This document shows, piece by piece, positions 9,330 through 19,751 of a stretch of DNA of 64,000 nt. Both the position numbers and the translations under genes were made by a program. Numbering within the stretch: the stretch's first letter is position 1; every line of letters starts with the position of its first letter. The DNA lies in assembly GCA_003140175.1 (NCBI GenBank), contig PLJD01000007.1:1-64000 (forward strand), in the 5' to 3' direction. The notes under the pieces are model-generated. The model was not told the origin of the DNA and made no database searches. It saw only the letters and a list, made by a program, of their open reading frames with translations. Source of the DNA: Actinomycetota bacterium. GTDB taxonomy: Bacteria; Actinomycetota; Acidimicrobiia; IMCC26256; PALSA-555.

Positions 9330-10087
9330 GCCTCACCGGGGTGGCGCTAGTCACCGGCGGCGCGGCCGGACTCGGCGAGGCGATCGTGCACCGGCTCGCC
9401 CGCGAGGGTGCGACCGTCGTGGTCGCCGACGTCGACGGTCCCGGTGCCGAGCGGGTCGCCGCCGCGGTCACCGCCACCGGCGGGCACGCGGCCGCGGTCT
9501 CCTGCGACGTCACCTCCCGGGCGCAGGTCGACGACGCGGTGCGCGTCGCCGCGAACCTCGGTCCGCTGCGGGTGTTGATCTTGTCGGCCGCGATCGAGAG
9601 CCGCCGGAGCGTCCTCGACTGCTCCGACGCCGACTGGCAACAGATCCTGGACGTGAACCTCAAAGGCCCGTTCCTCTGCATGCGCGCCGCGATCCCGCAC
9701 CTGGTGGCCAACGGCGGCGGCTCGGTCGTCGCGCTGGGCTCCACGCTGGGTCTCATCGTGGCGCCCGGCCACCCGGCGTACTGCGCGAGCAAGGGCGCGC
9801 TCGTGAACCTCTGCAAGCAGGCGGCCATCGAGCATGCGCCGGACAAGGTGCGCGTGAACGTGGTCGCCCCTTCGGCGACCGACACCGGGCTGTTCATCCG
9901 CTTCTCCGAGCAGGCACCCGACCCCGAGGGGCTCCGCCGCCACATCGCGGAGCTGAACCCGATGCACCGGCTCGGCACCGCGCAGGAGGTGTGCGACGCG
10001 GTCATGTTCCTGGCGTCCGACGCGTCGACCTACACCAGCGGGTGCGTGATCCCGATCGACGGCGCGCTGGCCGCCCGACGGATGTGA
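9326..10087 (+). CDS. SDR family oxidoreductase
   Basis: VTGGAAGLGEAIVHRLA…YCASKGALVNLCKQ; ATGA overlap with upstream SDR. Confidence 0.9.
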   Translation: MSLTGVALVTGGAAGLGEAIVHRLAREGATVVVADVDGPGAERVAAAVTATGGHAAAVSCDVTSRAQVDDAVRVAANLGPLRVLILSAAIESRRSVLDCSDADWQQILDVNLKGPFLCMRAAIPHLVANGGGSVVALGSTLGLIVAPGHPAYCASKGALVNLCKQAAIEHAPDKVRVNVVAPSATDTGLFIRFSEQAPDPEGLRRHIAELNPMHRLGTAQEVCDAVMFLASDASTYTSGCVIPIDGALAARRM

Positions 10088-10120
10088 ACCCGATCAGGCC
10101 CCGCTCGGAGGCAGCTCACG

Positions 10121-11191
10121 GTGCATAACGGGCTGCGTATTCTCGACGCGGACGCACACGTCGTCGAGCCCGGCGAGCTGTTCCGCGCGTGGACGCCGGC
10201 CGGCCGAGCGGTCCTGGATCTACCCGCGACGACCCCGATCGAGCTGTGCGGCGACTCGTCGCGGCTCGCCGACCAGCTCGAGCACGGCTTCGACGCCGCG
10301 TCGTACCTGCGGGCCATGGATGCCCAGCACATCGACGCCGCGGTGCTGTTCCCCTCGATGGGACTCTTCGTCCCGTTCCTCCCCGAGCTCGACGCGCAGG
10401 AATCGGCCGGCGCGTGCCGCGCCTACAACGAGTGGGCCGCGAGCTACTGCGCGGTCGCCCCGCGTCGCCTGAGCGCGATCGGGGTGGTGCCCCAGCGCGC
10501 ACCGGCCGCGGCGGCCACCGAAGCCCGCCGGGCCGCCCAGCTCGGGCTCGTCGGCGTCCTCGTGCGCCCCAACCATCTGGCCGACGAGTATCTCGACCAC
10601 GCCGCCTACGACCCGCTCTACGACGTCTTGGAGGAGACGGGTCTGGTGCTCGGCGTCCACGAGGCGCTCGGGGTGCGTGCCCCCACGATCGGGCGCGACC
10701 GGTTCGAGGGCTTCGCCGCCCGCCACGCCTGCTCGCACCCCCTCGAGCAGATGGCGGCCGCCACGGCGTTGCTGCTCGGCGGGGTCTGCGAACGTCACCC
10801 GAGCCTGCGGATCGCGTTCTTAGAGTCCGGAACGGGCTGGCTCCCGTACTGGCTCGCCCGCCTCGACGAGCACCGCGAGTGGATGCAGACCAGCGAGTGC
10901 TCCGGGCTCTCGCTCGCGCCGAGCGAGTACTTCGACCGCCAGTGCGTCATCTCGTCCGATCCCGAGGACACCCTGGCCGGGTTCGTCATCGACCGGGTGG
11001 GCGCCGACCACGTCATGTGGGCCAGCGACTTCCCCCACCCCGACGCCGCGTTCCCCGACGCGGTCGAGCAGTTCCTCGCCCACCTCGGCGGCGTCGACCT
11101 CGACGCCGCCGCCCGTCGGGTGCTCTGGGACACGCCCCTCGCCTTCTACCGACTCGCCGACCGCTTCGAGCCCCAGGAGGCGCGCCCATGA
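10121..11191 (+). CDS. Amidohydrolase family (amidohydro-rel 2) metal-dependent hydrolase
   Basis: DADAHVVEPGELF…VLGVHEALG…VMWASDFPHPD. Confidence 0.85.
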   Translation: MHNGLRILDADAHVVEPGELFRAWTPAGRAVLDLPATTPIELCGDSSRLADQLEHGFDAASYLRAMDAQHIDAAVLFPSMGLFVPFLPELDAQESAGACRAYNEWAASYCAVAPRRLSAIGVVPQRAPAAAATEARRAAQLGLVGVLVRPNHLADEYLDHAAYDPLYDVLEETGLVLGVHEALGVRAPTIGRDRFEGFAARHACSHPLEQMAAATALLLGGVCERHPSLRIAFLESGTGWLPYWLARLDEHREWMQTSECSGLSLAPSEYFDRQCVISSDPEDTLAGFVIDRVGADHVMWASDFPHPDAAFPDAVEQFLAHLGGVDLDAAARRVLWDTPLAFYRLADRFEPQEARP

Positions 11192-12156
11192 CCGCTGACC
11201 CTGCGCCGTGGCGGCGGCGATCGACGCGCCGCCCCGCCGAGACCGAGACTGCGTCGGCGTCACCGACGCCGGCCGACCGGCCGGCGCCCGTCGCCCCGAC
11301 CAGCCCGGCTCGGCCGGAGGCCGCCGGGCGTCGGCTCCCGCTGCTCTCCGCGCTGCCCCTCGTCGCGCTCGTCGTCGCGGGCGGCCTGCTCCCCGCCGGC
11401 GTGGTGTCGCGCCAGACTCGGAGCCAGGCCACCCGGGTCTGCACCCAGGCCGGCGCCTCGTTCGCGGCCCTGCCCGCGCCCACCACCCTCGCCGTCGCCG
11501 AGGCCGGAATCGCCAGCTGGCTGACCGGCAAGTACTCCAAGCAGCTCGACCCGAACGCGTTCAGCCCCCTGCCCGCCGCGGTCTTCGACGTCGAGACCAG
11601 CTTGGGGGACGTGAGCACCGCCTTGAGTGCCAGCGACGGGCCGGGGGCGACCCACGCGATCCGCCAGACCCGCGCCGGCCTCGCCAACATCGACCACGCC
11701 GCCAAGAAGTTGCGGCTCCTACGGTGCTCGAGCCCCGCGTTCGGTCGCACCTACGTGAACCAGCTCGCGTCGCTGGTCACCTCGACACTCGCCCTGACTG
11801 GGAACTTCACGACGGACGCCAACGCCGCCTGCCTTCGTTTCGACACCAAAGCGGTGCAGCTCGAAAAGACCCTGAATCCCAGCAGCTCGTCGAGCATCCA
11901 TGCCTACCTCGCGCGACTGCAGGGGCCGTACCAGGCCCTGCAGGTCGACCTCGCGGCGGTACGGCCGCCGGCGGGCTCCGAGCAGCGGTTCTCGACGTTC
12001 CAGGCGTCGATCACCCGGGCGATCCAGGAGCTCGAGTCGGACAGCTCGGCGCTGAGCTCGGGGAACGAGACCCAGTTGCGCCAGCTCGGCACCGAGCTGA
12101 ATACGCTGGGCGACACGGTCAGCCAGGAGGCGAGGGCCCTCGGCCTGACCTGCTGA
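11188..12156 (+). CDS. Membrane-anchored hypothetical protein
   Basis: Pro/Ala-rich N-terminus then TM LPLLSALPLVALVVAGGLLPAGVV; ATGA overlap with upstream gene. Confidence 0.6.
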   Translation: MTADPAPWRRRSTRRPAETETASASPTPADRPAPVAPTSPARPEAAGRRLPLLSALPLVALVVAGGLLPAGVVSRQTRSQATRVCTQAGASFAALPAPTTLAVAEAGIASWLTGKYSKQLDPNAFSPLPAAVFDVETSLGDVSTALSASDGPGATHAIRQTRAGLANIDHAAKKLRLLRCSSPAFGRTYVNQLASLVTSTLALTGNFTTDANAACLRFDTKAVQLEKTLNPSSSSSIHAYLARLQGPYQALQVDLAAVRPPAGSEQRFSTFQASITRAIQELESDSSALSSGNETQLRQLGTELNTLGDTVSQEARALGLTC

Positions 12157-12293
12157 GTTGACCGTCGGCGCTACCCATGACCGACGCGCGCGGCACGTGA
12201 CCGCGCTCGACCGCCCTGCGGGGTCGACGCCTCGACCCAGCCGGCTGGCCCGCCGCCAATGGAACCCGGGGCGCCTCCGGTACGGTGACCCCC

Positions 12294-13034
12294 GTGTCGA
12301 AGAAGAGCAAGTCTCGCCAAACCCGGCGGTACTCGTCGCCGTCCCGCCCGAAGGGCGGCGGCGCAAAGGGCGGCACCTGGCGCAAGATGGGCTCGAAGCG
12401 GCAGCGATCAGCCACCTGGCCGTGGGCGCTGGCGCTGTCCATCGTGATCGCCGGAGGCGTGGCGCTCATCGCGCTCGGTGGCGGATCGACCTCGTCGTCG
12501 TCGTCCTCGTCCGGCAGCGGGAGCAACGGCCCGCTACTCGCCACGGTCGCCAGCTTCGACAACGGCTCGCCGGGCCCCAACACGACCGTGGACGGCATCA
12601 AGTGCGAGACCAGCGAGCAGCTGCTCTTCCACGTCCACTCGCACCTGGCGATCTTCGTCGACGGTCACCAACGCAGCATCCCGATGGGGATCGGGATCGC
12701 GCCGCCCCGCCAGACCGAGGCCGGTGCCACGGGCTCGTTCGTGGTCGCGGGCACCTGCTTCTACTGGCTGCACGCCCATACCTCCGACGGCATCATCCAC
12801 ATCGAGTCCCCGATCCAACGCACCTACACGCTGGGGAACTACTTCGACATCTGGCGCCAGCCGCTCGGCCCGAACCAGGTCGGGCCGGCGCACGGGAAAG
12901 TCACCGCCTATCGCAACGGGCAGCTCTTCACCGGCAACCCGCGCAACATCACGATCGGCGCCCACATCGTGATCCAGCTCGACGTCGGCACGAACGTGCC
13001 GTTCAAGAACTTCACCGCCTGGGACGGCCTGTAG
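12294..13034 (+). CDS. Membrane-anchored His-rich hypothetical protein
   Basis: TM WPWALALSIVIAGGVALIALGG; HVHSHLAIFVDG and WLHAHTSDGIIHIE. Confidence 0.65.
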   Translation: MSKKSKSRQTRRYSSPSRPKGGGAKGGTWRKMGSKRQRSATWPWALALSIVIAGGVALIALGGGSTSSSSSSSGSGSNGPLLATVASFDNGSPGPNTTVDGIKCETSEQLLFHVHSHLAIFVDGHQRSIPMGIGIAPPRQTEAGATGSFVVAGTCFYWLHAHTSDGIIHIESPIQRTYTLGNYFDIWRQPLGPNQVGPAHGKVTAYRNGQLFTGNPRNITIGAHIVIQLDVGTNVPFKNFTAWDGL

Positions 13035-13092
13035 GCACCCGACGCCATGGTCCGCGGCGGCGCCGAGAGCCCGCACACGGGCGGCGGGTGGG

Positions 13093-13929
13093 TCAGGACT
13101 CCGAGCGTTGGGTGGCCGCGAACGTCGCGGAGAGGGCCCGCGCCTGGTCGATGCGAGGCATGGCCGACAGCATCCGGTAGCCCTCATGGTTGGCGGCCCC
13201 CGGCATCATTTCCATCTCATGGCCGAGCGCGTCGAGGACCTCGACCGCCACCTCGTCGGGCGACATCGCGGGGCGGGGCAGCTGGTTGGGGTCGTGGTCG
13301 AAGGACCGCCGGAAGTTCGGCGTGTCGATCGCGGGGCCGACCACGCCGAGGACGTCGATCCCCCGTGCCCGCCATTCTTCGTGCAACGCCTGGGCGAGGG
13401 TGAGCATGAACGCCTTCGTCGCCGAGTACACGGCGAGGCCGGCCGTGCCCGCGACCCCCGCGCCGGAGCCCATCAGCACAATTCCGCCCCGCCCGCGCTC
13501 CACCATGGACCGGCCGAAGTGGTCGCAGCACGTGATGGGCGCCTCGACGTTGATCGCCACCTGCTCGGACGCGTGGTCACGGCCCTCGTCGAGGAAGGGG
13601 CCGACGAAGGATCCGGTGCCGTTGAAGATCACGAGGCCGACGTCGACGTCGTCGGTCACCGGTCGCAGACCGGCGAGGAAGTCGGGGGAGCCGAGGTCCA
13701 GCACGGCGGCGCGCGCCTCCACTCCGAAGTCGGAGCGCAGCGCGGCCGCCACGGACTCGATCGGCCCGGCTCGTCGGGCCGCGACGACGACGTTCAGACC
13801 GCGCCCAGCCGCGTCGCGCGCAAACGCCTCCCCGAGGCCCTCCGAGGCACCCAGGACGACCGACCAGGGCCCGTAGCACGCTCGAAACGGCTCGGTTCCC
13901 GGCTCGACCGCTGCCATGAAAGACCCCAT
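13093..13929 (-). CDS. SDR family oxidoreductase
   Basis: VLGASEGLGEAFARDAA…YSATKAFMLTLAQAL. Confidence 0.85.
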   Translation of the reverse strand: MGSFMAAVEPGTEPFRACYGPWSVVLGASEGLGEAFARDAAGRGLNVVVAARRAGPIESVAAALRSDFGVEARAAVLDLGSPDFLAGLRPVTDDVDVGLVIFNGTGSFVGPFLDEGRDHASEQVAINVEAPITCCDHFGRSMVERGRGGIVLMGSGAGVAGTAGLAVYSATKAFMLTLAQALHEEWRARGIDVLGVVGPAIDTPNFRRSFDHDPNQLPRPAMSPDEVAVEVLDALGHEMEMMPGAANHEGYRMLSAMPRIDQARALSATFAATQRSES

Positions 13930-14063
13930 TCGTCGCTCGCGCGCGGTGGTCTCGCGCTCGGCGCGCAGCATACGCAGGGGCACCCGAGGACGGGCACCGG
14001 AGACCCCGTCCCGAGCGCCCGGTGGAACGCGGCGGCGCGGGCTCGGTGCCATGCTGGGTTTCC

Positions 14064-14744
14064 GTGCTCGTGCAGCTCTATGGGATCACCACCATCGATG
14101 ACGCGCTGCTCTGCGTCGACGCGGGCGCCGATCACGTCGGCCTCGTGGTGCGCGAGGGCCACGAAGCCTGGGACGAGATCGACCTCGAGACCGCGCGCAC
14201 GATCCTCGCCGCGCTCGAGGGACGCGTGCAGCGCGTCGTGTGCACGCTGGCCACCGGGCTCGACCAGGTCCGTCACACCGCCCGGACGACCCGACCGGAC
14301 ATCCTCCACCTCGCGCGAGCCACCCGCTTCGAGCCCGACGAGCTCGCTGACCTTCGACGGGAGACCGGCCTACGCCTCATGTGCACGGTGCCGGTCACGG
14401 GCCCCGAGGCGGTGGGCCTCGCCCGCCGGTACGCGCCCGTGGCTGACTACCTGCTGCTCGACACCACGCACCCCACCAGCGGGGTCGTCGGCGCGACTGG
14501 GTTGACCCACGACTGGGCGCTGAGCGCGGAGATCGTCCGCGCAGTCCAGACTCCGGTGATCCTCGCCGGCGGCCTCGGGCCCGACAACATTGGCGAGGCG
14601 GTACGGCGCGTCCGTCCCGACGGCGTGGACTCGGAGACGAACACCAGCCGGCCTGACCACCGACGCGGCAAGGATCCCGACCGGGTTCGGCGCTTCGTCG
14701 GGCGAGCCCGCTCGGCGGGGCAGGAGACCTCTTACGAGGCGTGA
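14064..14744 (+). CDS. Phosphoribosylanthranilate isomerase-like (TrpF-like) TIM barrel protein
   Basis: LYGITTIDDALLCVDAGADHVGLV…PVILAGGLGPDNIGEAVRRVRPDGVDSETNTS. Confidence 0.7.
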   Translation: MLVQLYGITTIDDALLCVDAGADHVGLVVREGHEAWDEIDLETARTILAALEGRVQRVVCTLATGLDQVRHTARTTRPDILHLARATRFEPDELADLRRETGLRLMCTVPVTGPEAVGLARRYAPVADYLLLDTTHPTSGVVGATGLTHDWALSAEIVRAVQTPVILAGGLGPDNIGEAVRRVRPDGVDSETNTSRPDHRRGKDPDRVRRFVGRARSAGQETSYEA

Positions 14745-15340
14745 TGGGCGCGCCCGAACACGGAGCTCTCCACGACATAGAACACCGTGATCGCCCCGTA
14801 GAGGACGCAGGCGCTGGTGGCGCTCACCAGCGCCACCACAGTCGCCGCGAGGTACATCCCGGGGCCGGGCAGGTAGCTGCGCGTGATGCCGCGCACGACC
14901 GCCTCATCGCGGTCGGCGCGCAGCAACCGGCCGCCCCGCGACGCGTAGAGCCAGATCACGTTGAACATGACCGCCGTCACGGTCAAGGTCACGCCGTAGG
15001 TGACCGCCGCGGTGGACGCGCCGTGCATCCGGATCTGTTCGGCGAGGAGGCGGGTCGGGAACGGGATGAACGCGACACAGAGCAGGAACAGCACGTTCTG
15101 GAGCAGGAAGGCTCGGTCCACGATCCGGAGCTGGTTGAACAGCGTGTGGTGATTCACCCAGATCACCCCGATGGTCACGAAGCTCACCGCGTACGCGGCG
15201 TAGGACGGCCAGATCCGGAGGAGGTCATGGCCCAGGTGGGTCGTGCCACTCGAGACTTGCGAGTCGACGCTCAAGATGAGCAGCGTCGCCGCGATCGCGA
15301 ACACCCCGTCGGCAAACGTCTCCAACCGGCTCGTCCCCAC
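14732..15340 (-). CDS. TMEM175 family (DUF1211) predicted potassium channel
   Basis: FADGVFAIAATLLILSV motif, multiple TM segments. Confidence 0.85.
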   Translation of the reverse strand: MGTSRLETFADGVFAIAATLLILSVDSQVSSGTTHLGHDLLRIWPSYAAYAVSFVTIGVIWVNHHTLFNQLRIVDRAFLLQNVLFLLCVAFIPFPTRLLAEQIRMHGASTAAVTYGVTLTVTAVMFNVIWLYASRGGRLLRADRDEAVVRGITRSYLPGPGMYLAATVVALVSATSACVLYGAITVFYVVESSVFGRAHHAS

Positions 15341-15477
15341 CCGGGGAGGCTACGGCGCACCCGGCGGACCATCGGATGGGGCGGGTGAGCCGCCCGGTCC
15401 CCGCGGGCTCACCCGCCGTCGGTTGCCGACGGACCGCACCCCGCGCCAGCATCGCCACCCACCCCGAGGAGCCCGGC

Positions 15478-16275
15478 ATGGACACCGTCATGATCGACGA
15501 GCTTGCCCCCCACGTGCAGCGGATCACGCTGAACCGCCCCGAGCGCCTGAACGCCCTCGACTACCCGCTGGCCGGCGACCTGCACGACGCGCTCGACGAG
15601 GTCGGATCCGACAGTGACTGCCGCGTCGTCGTCCTGACCGGTGCGGGTCGGGGCTTCTGCGCCGGCCTCGACCTTCAGGACTTCGGCCAGCCACCCCCGC
15701 CGGGGACGCATCGCAGCGCCCACGCCGGCGTCGACGGCCAAGCCTTCCTCGCCAATCTGCCCATCCACATCCGCGGCACACCCCAGATGGTCATCGCGGC
15801 CGTGAACGGACCCGCCTTCGGTGGCGGCCTGTCGCTCGCGCTGGCCGCCGACCTGCGCATCGCGGCGCGATCGGCGACCTTCTGCTCGGCGTTCATCAAG
15901 ACCGGGTTGACCGGAACCGACATCGGCGTGACTTACCTGCTCCCCCGCCTGATCGGAGCGTCGCGCGCCTTCGACTTGATCGTCACGGGGCGGACCGTGG
16001 GCGCCGACGAAGCCGACCGGCTCGGCCTGGTCTCGCGAGTGGTCGACGACGCCGCGCTCGGCGACGCGACGTTCGAGCTCGCCACCCAGATTGCGTCGTA
16101 CACAAAGCTCGGGCTCTTCATGACGAAGGAAGTGATGTGGGCGAACCTCGACACGCCGAACATGGCCACCGCGATCGCGCTCGAGAACCGCAACCAGATG
16201 ATCGCGGCCCAATCGAGCGAAGTGCGGGACTACATGCAGGCCTATTCGCAGCGGCACCGCGACAAACGGAGATGA
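15478..16275 (+). CDS. Enoyl-CoA hydratase/isomerase family protein
   Basis: ITLNRPERLNALDYPLAGDL…AAVNGPAFGGGLSLALAADLRIA. Confidence 0.9.
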   Translation: MDTVMIDELAPHVQRITLNRPERLNALDYPLAGDLHDALDEVGSDSDCRVVVLTGAGRGFCAGLDLQDFGQPPPPGTHRSAHAGVDGQAFLANLPIHIRGTPQMVIAAVNGPAFGGGLSLALAADLRIAARSATFCSAFIKTGLTGTDIGVTYLLPRLIGASRAFDLIVTGRTVGADEADRLGLVSRVVDDAALGDATFELATQIASYTKLGLFMTKEVMWANLDTPNMATAIALENRNQMIAAQSSEVRDYMQAYSQRHRDKRR

Positions 16276-16279
16276 CCCG

Positions 16280-16395
16280 ATGAGCGGACCCAGGGTGCGG
16301 GCCGGCGTCTTCCTCGGCGACGGCACCTACGAAGTGCGCGAGTTCCCCGCCCCGATCGCCCCGCCGGGCGGCGCGGTCCTGGCGGTCGAGGCCGT
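16280..16395 (+). pseudogene. N-terminal remnant of a zinc-type alcohol dehydrogenase
   Basis: RVRAGVFLGDGTYEVREFPAPIAPPGGAVLAVEAV matches MDR/ADH N-termini, then loses similarity. Confidence 0.5.
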
Positions 16396-16431
16396 CGAGG
16401 CCCGGCCGAGCCGAGTGGGCCGGTCCGCGGC

Positions 16432-16750
16432 CAGCTGTCGTCCCTCCAGATCCCCGCGATGGACGTGGTCGAGTTCGGCGCGTTCTACGAACGGATCTTC
16501 GGCTGGCGCATCGAACGACCCCATCCCAGCCTCGAAGCACCCGGCCTCATCGGCCAGTGGGTGACCGACCGGCCCGCGGCCCCGGGCCTGCTGGCATGGA
16601 TCCACGTCGATCGCATCGACGCCAGCCTGGAGCTGGTTCGCACCAACGGGAGTGAAGTCCTCGACCCTCCAGTCCCCGACGGGCCGAACCGCTGGCTCGC
16701 CACCGTCCGCGATCCGGGAGCGAACCCGCTGGGGATCTGCAGCACGGAAC
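16432..16750 (+). pseudogene. VOC/glyoxalase-family fragment without its own start or stop
   Basis: GQLSSLQIPAMDVVEFGAFYERIFGWRIERP…DRIDASLELVRTNGSEVLDPPVPDG…VRDPGANPLGI; frame runs on antisense to the next gene. Confidence 0.55.
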
Positions 16751-16791
16751 TCGCTGAGCCGAGCATCGCCTGCCCCTCGACCGCCGGGCGC

Positions 16792-17196
16792 TCACGAGGG
16801 CGCCGCTGCGTCGTCGATCCGAGCCGCGCCGCGCCGGACCCGCAGCGCCCACCACACGAGCGGCAGTTGCAACGGGAGCCGTCCCCACGCCAGGAATTGG
16901 TCCAGCGTCGAGGCTCCACGCGAATCCACGGCCATCTGCAGGTTCGCGGGGAACACCACGACGAACAGCACCGCGGCCAACGTCGCCCCGACGCGGCGGG
17001 TGCGGCGATTCGCGACCGCCGCGGCGCACGCGAGCTCCGCCGCACCGCTCATCAGCGTCCAACTCCTCGCGGAACCAGGAAGCACCCGAGGGACGATCGA
17101 GTCGTAGAAGCCGGGCGCGACGAAATGCGTCGTACCGGCCGTGGCGAGGAGCGCGGCGAGCGTCGATGCCGCCGACGGTCGCCAGCCGATTCCCAT
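16792..17196 (-). CDS. DoxX-like membrane protein
   Basis: ~135 aa, four TM; GTTHFVAPGFYDSIVPRVLPGS…AELACAAAV. Confidence 0.7.
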   Translation of the reverse strand: MGIGWRPSAASTLAALLATAGTTHFVAPGFYDSIVPRVLPGSARSWTLMSGAAELACAAAVANRRTRRVGATLAAVLFVVVFPANLQMAVDSRGASTLDQFLAWGRLPLQLPLVWWALRVRRGAARIDDAAAPS

Positions 17197-17385
17197 GATG
17201 CAGGATCCCACACCCGTGACGGCCCGGCGCGTCGCCGATCGACCCGGGACGCGGTGAGTAACTCGCGAGTGAACGCCGGCCGAAGTGGTCGGGCTGACCT
17301 GGCCCGACCCGTCGACGACCGGCAATAATCCCCCGATGCAGCATGAGGCAGGTTCGACGATGCTGGCTGGGTCGGCGCGCTAGCC

Positions 17386-18771
17386 ATGGGCCGACCGATC
17401 TCTCGTCGTCAGTTCGTCCAAGCCGGCGCGGCGCTCGGTGCAGGCCTCGGAGCGTCGCTGGCCCTCCCCCCCGGGATGGCCGGGGCGCTCGACGCGGCCA
17501 CCCACGCGCCGCTTCGCCGCCCGGGCTCGCTGCCCAATCGGCACCTCCCGGCCGGCACGAACGCGGTACCGCAGATCGACCACATCATCGTCTTGATGAT
17601 GGAGAACCATTCCTACGACAACTATCTCGGCCTGCTCGACCGCGGTGACGGCTTCACCCTCGACAAGGCGCATCAGCCGACCGCCGCGAACGCCGAGACC
17701 ACCGGGGACTTCGTCCACGCGTTCCCGATGGCGAACGCGTGCCAGTCCAATGGCCCGAGCCAGTCGTGGAACAGCAGCCACGTCTCCTACAACGGCGGCC
17801 GCAACGACGGGTTCGTGCGAGGCAGCGGCCCCGTCGCGATGGGCTACTTCTCAAGCGAGCAGATTCCGTTCTACTACAGCCTCGCCAAGACCTTCCCGCT
17901 CTGTGACCGGTGGTTCTCCTCGGTTCTCGCCCAGACCTACCCGAACCGGCGCTTCCTCATGGCCGGAACCGCGTACGGAATCGTGAGCACGGATACCAAG
18001 TATCTGCTCGGCCCGTCACCGGCGAACGGGACGATCTTCGACCAGTTGAACGCGCACGGGATCTCGTGGCGGGACTACTTCAACGACCTGCCCCAAGTCG
18101 GCCTCTTCAAATCGGTCTTCACCGGCAACCAGGACAAGATCCACCCGATCGCCCAGTACTACGCCGACGCCGCAGCTGGGACCCTGCCCGCGGTGAGCTT
18201 CGTCGACGCCGAGTTCGAAATGGAGTCCGAAGAGGACCCCCAGGACATCCAAGTCGGGGAAGCCTTCGTGTCGCGGGTCATCCACGCCGCCATGCAAGGC
18301 CCGGGCTGGGACAAGACCGTCCTGATCTGGACCTACGACGAGGGCGGCGGCTACTACGACCACGTGCCCCCGCCGCGAGCGGTCAAACCGGACAACATCC
18401 CGCCCGATATCCAGGTCCCTCCCGATCAGCCGGGCGGCTACGACCGGTACGGGTTCCGGGTTCCCGCCGCCATCGTGTCGCCCTACGCGCGGCGCGATTA
18501 CGTGTCGCACGTCGTTCACGACCACACGTCGATCTTGAAGCTGATCGAGACCAAGTGGAACCTGCCGGCGCTCACCTACCGTGACGCCAACGCCGACGAC
18601 CTCCTGGACGCGCTCGACCTGCACGGCACACCGGCGTTCCGTGAGCCGCCCAAGCTGGCTGAGCCCGGCGCCACCTCACGACCCTCGAATTGCCTCCCGG
18701 GTCAACCCGGGCCGATTCCGCCGCCGGGTGCGGTGACTCCACCCCCGCGGGCGCACGTCAAAGCCGGCTGA
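17386..18771 (+). CDS. Secreted phosphoesterase / phospholipase C family protein
   Basis: Tat-like signal SRRQFVQAGAALGAG; IDHIIVLMMENHSYDNYLG. Confidence 0.9.
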   Translation: MGRPISRRQFVQAGAALGAGLGASLALPPGMAGALDAATHAPLRRPGSLPNRHLPAGTNAVPQIDHIIVLMMENHSYDNYLGLLDRGDGFTLDKAHQPTAANAETTGDFVHAFPMANACQSNGPSQSWNSSHVSYNGGRNDGFVRGSGPVAMGYFSSEQIPFYYSLAKTFPLCDRWFSSVLAQTYPNRRFLMAGTAYGIVSTDTKYLLGPSPANGTIFDQLNAHGISWRDYFNDLPQVGLFKSVFTGNQDKIHPIAQYYADAAAGTLPAVSFVDAEFEMESEEDPQDIQVGEAFVSRVIHAAMQGPGWDKTVLIWTYDEGGGYYDHVPPPRAVKPDNIPPDIQVPPDQPGGYDRYGFRVPAAIVSPYARRDYVSHVVHDHTSILKLIETKWNLPALTYRDANADDLLDALDLHGTPAFREPPKLAEPGATSRPSNCLPGQPGPIPPPGAVTPPPRAHVKAG

Positions 18772-18818
18772 ACCAATCGGTGCGGTCGCGCCGAGGCTGC
18801 CACGGCCGCCCGGGCGCC

Positions 18819-19688
18819 TCACGAGCCCCGAGCGAGTGTCACGGCGAAGGCGTCGGCGCGGTCACGAAGCGTCGCGACGTCCAAGCGCGCGCCCAACGTG
18901 TTGAAGGCGAGCACCCCCGAGAAGTCGTCGTCGAACCCGACCAGGTCGGCGGCGTCCCACCACGCGGCGTGTCGATAGGACGGGACCCGCGCGGTGTAGG
19001 CCGCCAGATACGCCGCGGCGGCATCGACGCCGTCGACGAGGGCCAGGTTGGTGCGGGTGTGCGCGACGTCGATGCCCGGCGGGCCCAGGCTCGCGGACGC
19101 CCAATCCACGATCCCGCTGATCGCGCCATGTGACCAGAGCACGTTGCCCGGGTGATAGTCGCGGTGCAGGAACACGGCCGACGCAGCCGGCTCCGGACCT
19201 CGCACGATGTCGAGGAGGGCCGCCCACGCGGCCGGCGCGCTCGTCCACGCCGGGATGGCAAGCCCACCGGGGTCGAACCAGTGCTGGGATGTTGGCAGGT
19301 CGCGGGGCACGGTCGCCGTGTGGAGCGCCGCCGCCGGCGCCGCGAGCCGACCGACGTCGAGGTCGCGCACGACAGACGCCCCCGGGACCCGGGTCATCAA
19401 CACTGCGGGACACCCGGCCCGGCGCCCTGACCGGTCCCCCGCGATCGGCTCGGGAACAACACCTCCGAGGACCGCCCGCCCGGCCTTGAGTGCCCGCATC
19501 TCGTTGCTCACCACGTCCGGGTCTTGGTCGAGGAGGTCGGGGCGATCCCAGCGGCGAAGAACCAGCGCTCGACCGTCGGCCTCGACCAGGGTGAGATCGG
19601 AAGAGACGCCGAAGTTCAGGGAGCGAACAGCTCGAACGTTGCTGGTCCCGGTCGCCTGCACGATCCAGGCCCGCCCGGCCTCGTCCAC
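18819..19688 (-). CDS. Aminoglycoside phosphotransferase-family protein
   Basis: FLHRDYHPGNVLWSHGAISGIVDWASASLGPPGIDVAH. Confidence 0.85.
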   Translation of the reverse strand: MDEAGRAWIVQATGTSNVRAVRSLNFGVSSDLTLVEADGRALVLRRWDRPDLLDQDPDVVSNEMRALKAGRAVLGGVVPEPIAGDRSGRRAGCPAVLMTRVPGASVVRDLDVGRLAAPAAALHTATVPRDLPTSQHWFDPGGLAIPAWTSAPAAWAALLDIVRGPEPAASAVFLHRDYHPGNVLWSHGAISGIVDWASASLGPPGIDVAHTRTNLALVDGVDAAAAYLAAYTARVPSYRHAAWWDAADLVGFDDDFSGVLAFNTLGARLDVATLRDRADAFAVTLARGS

Positions 19689-19751
19689 GAATGCAGGGTA
19701 CGACCGATCCGCCGGCGGGCCAGTCGACGGTCGCCTCTCCCCGGGTGGTCG

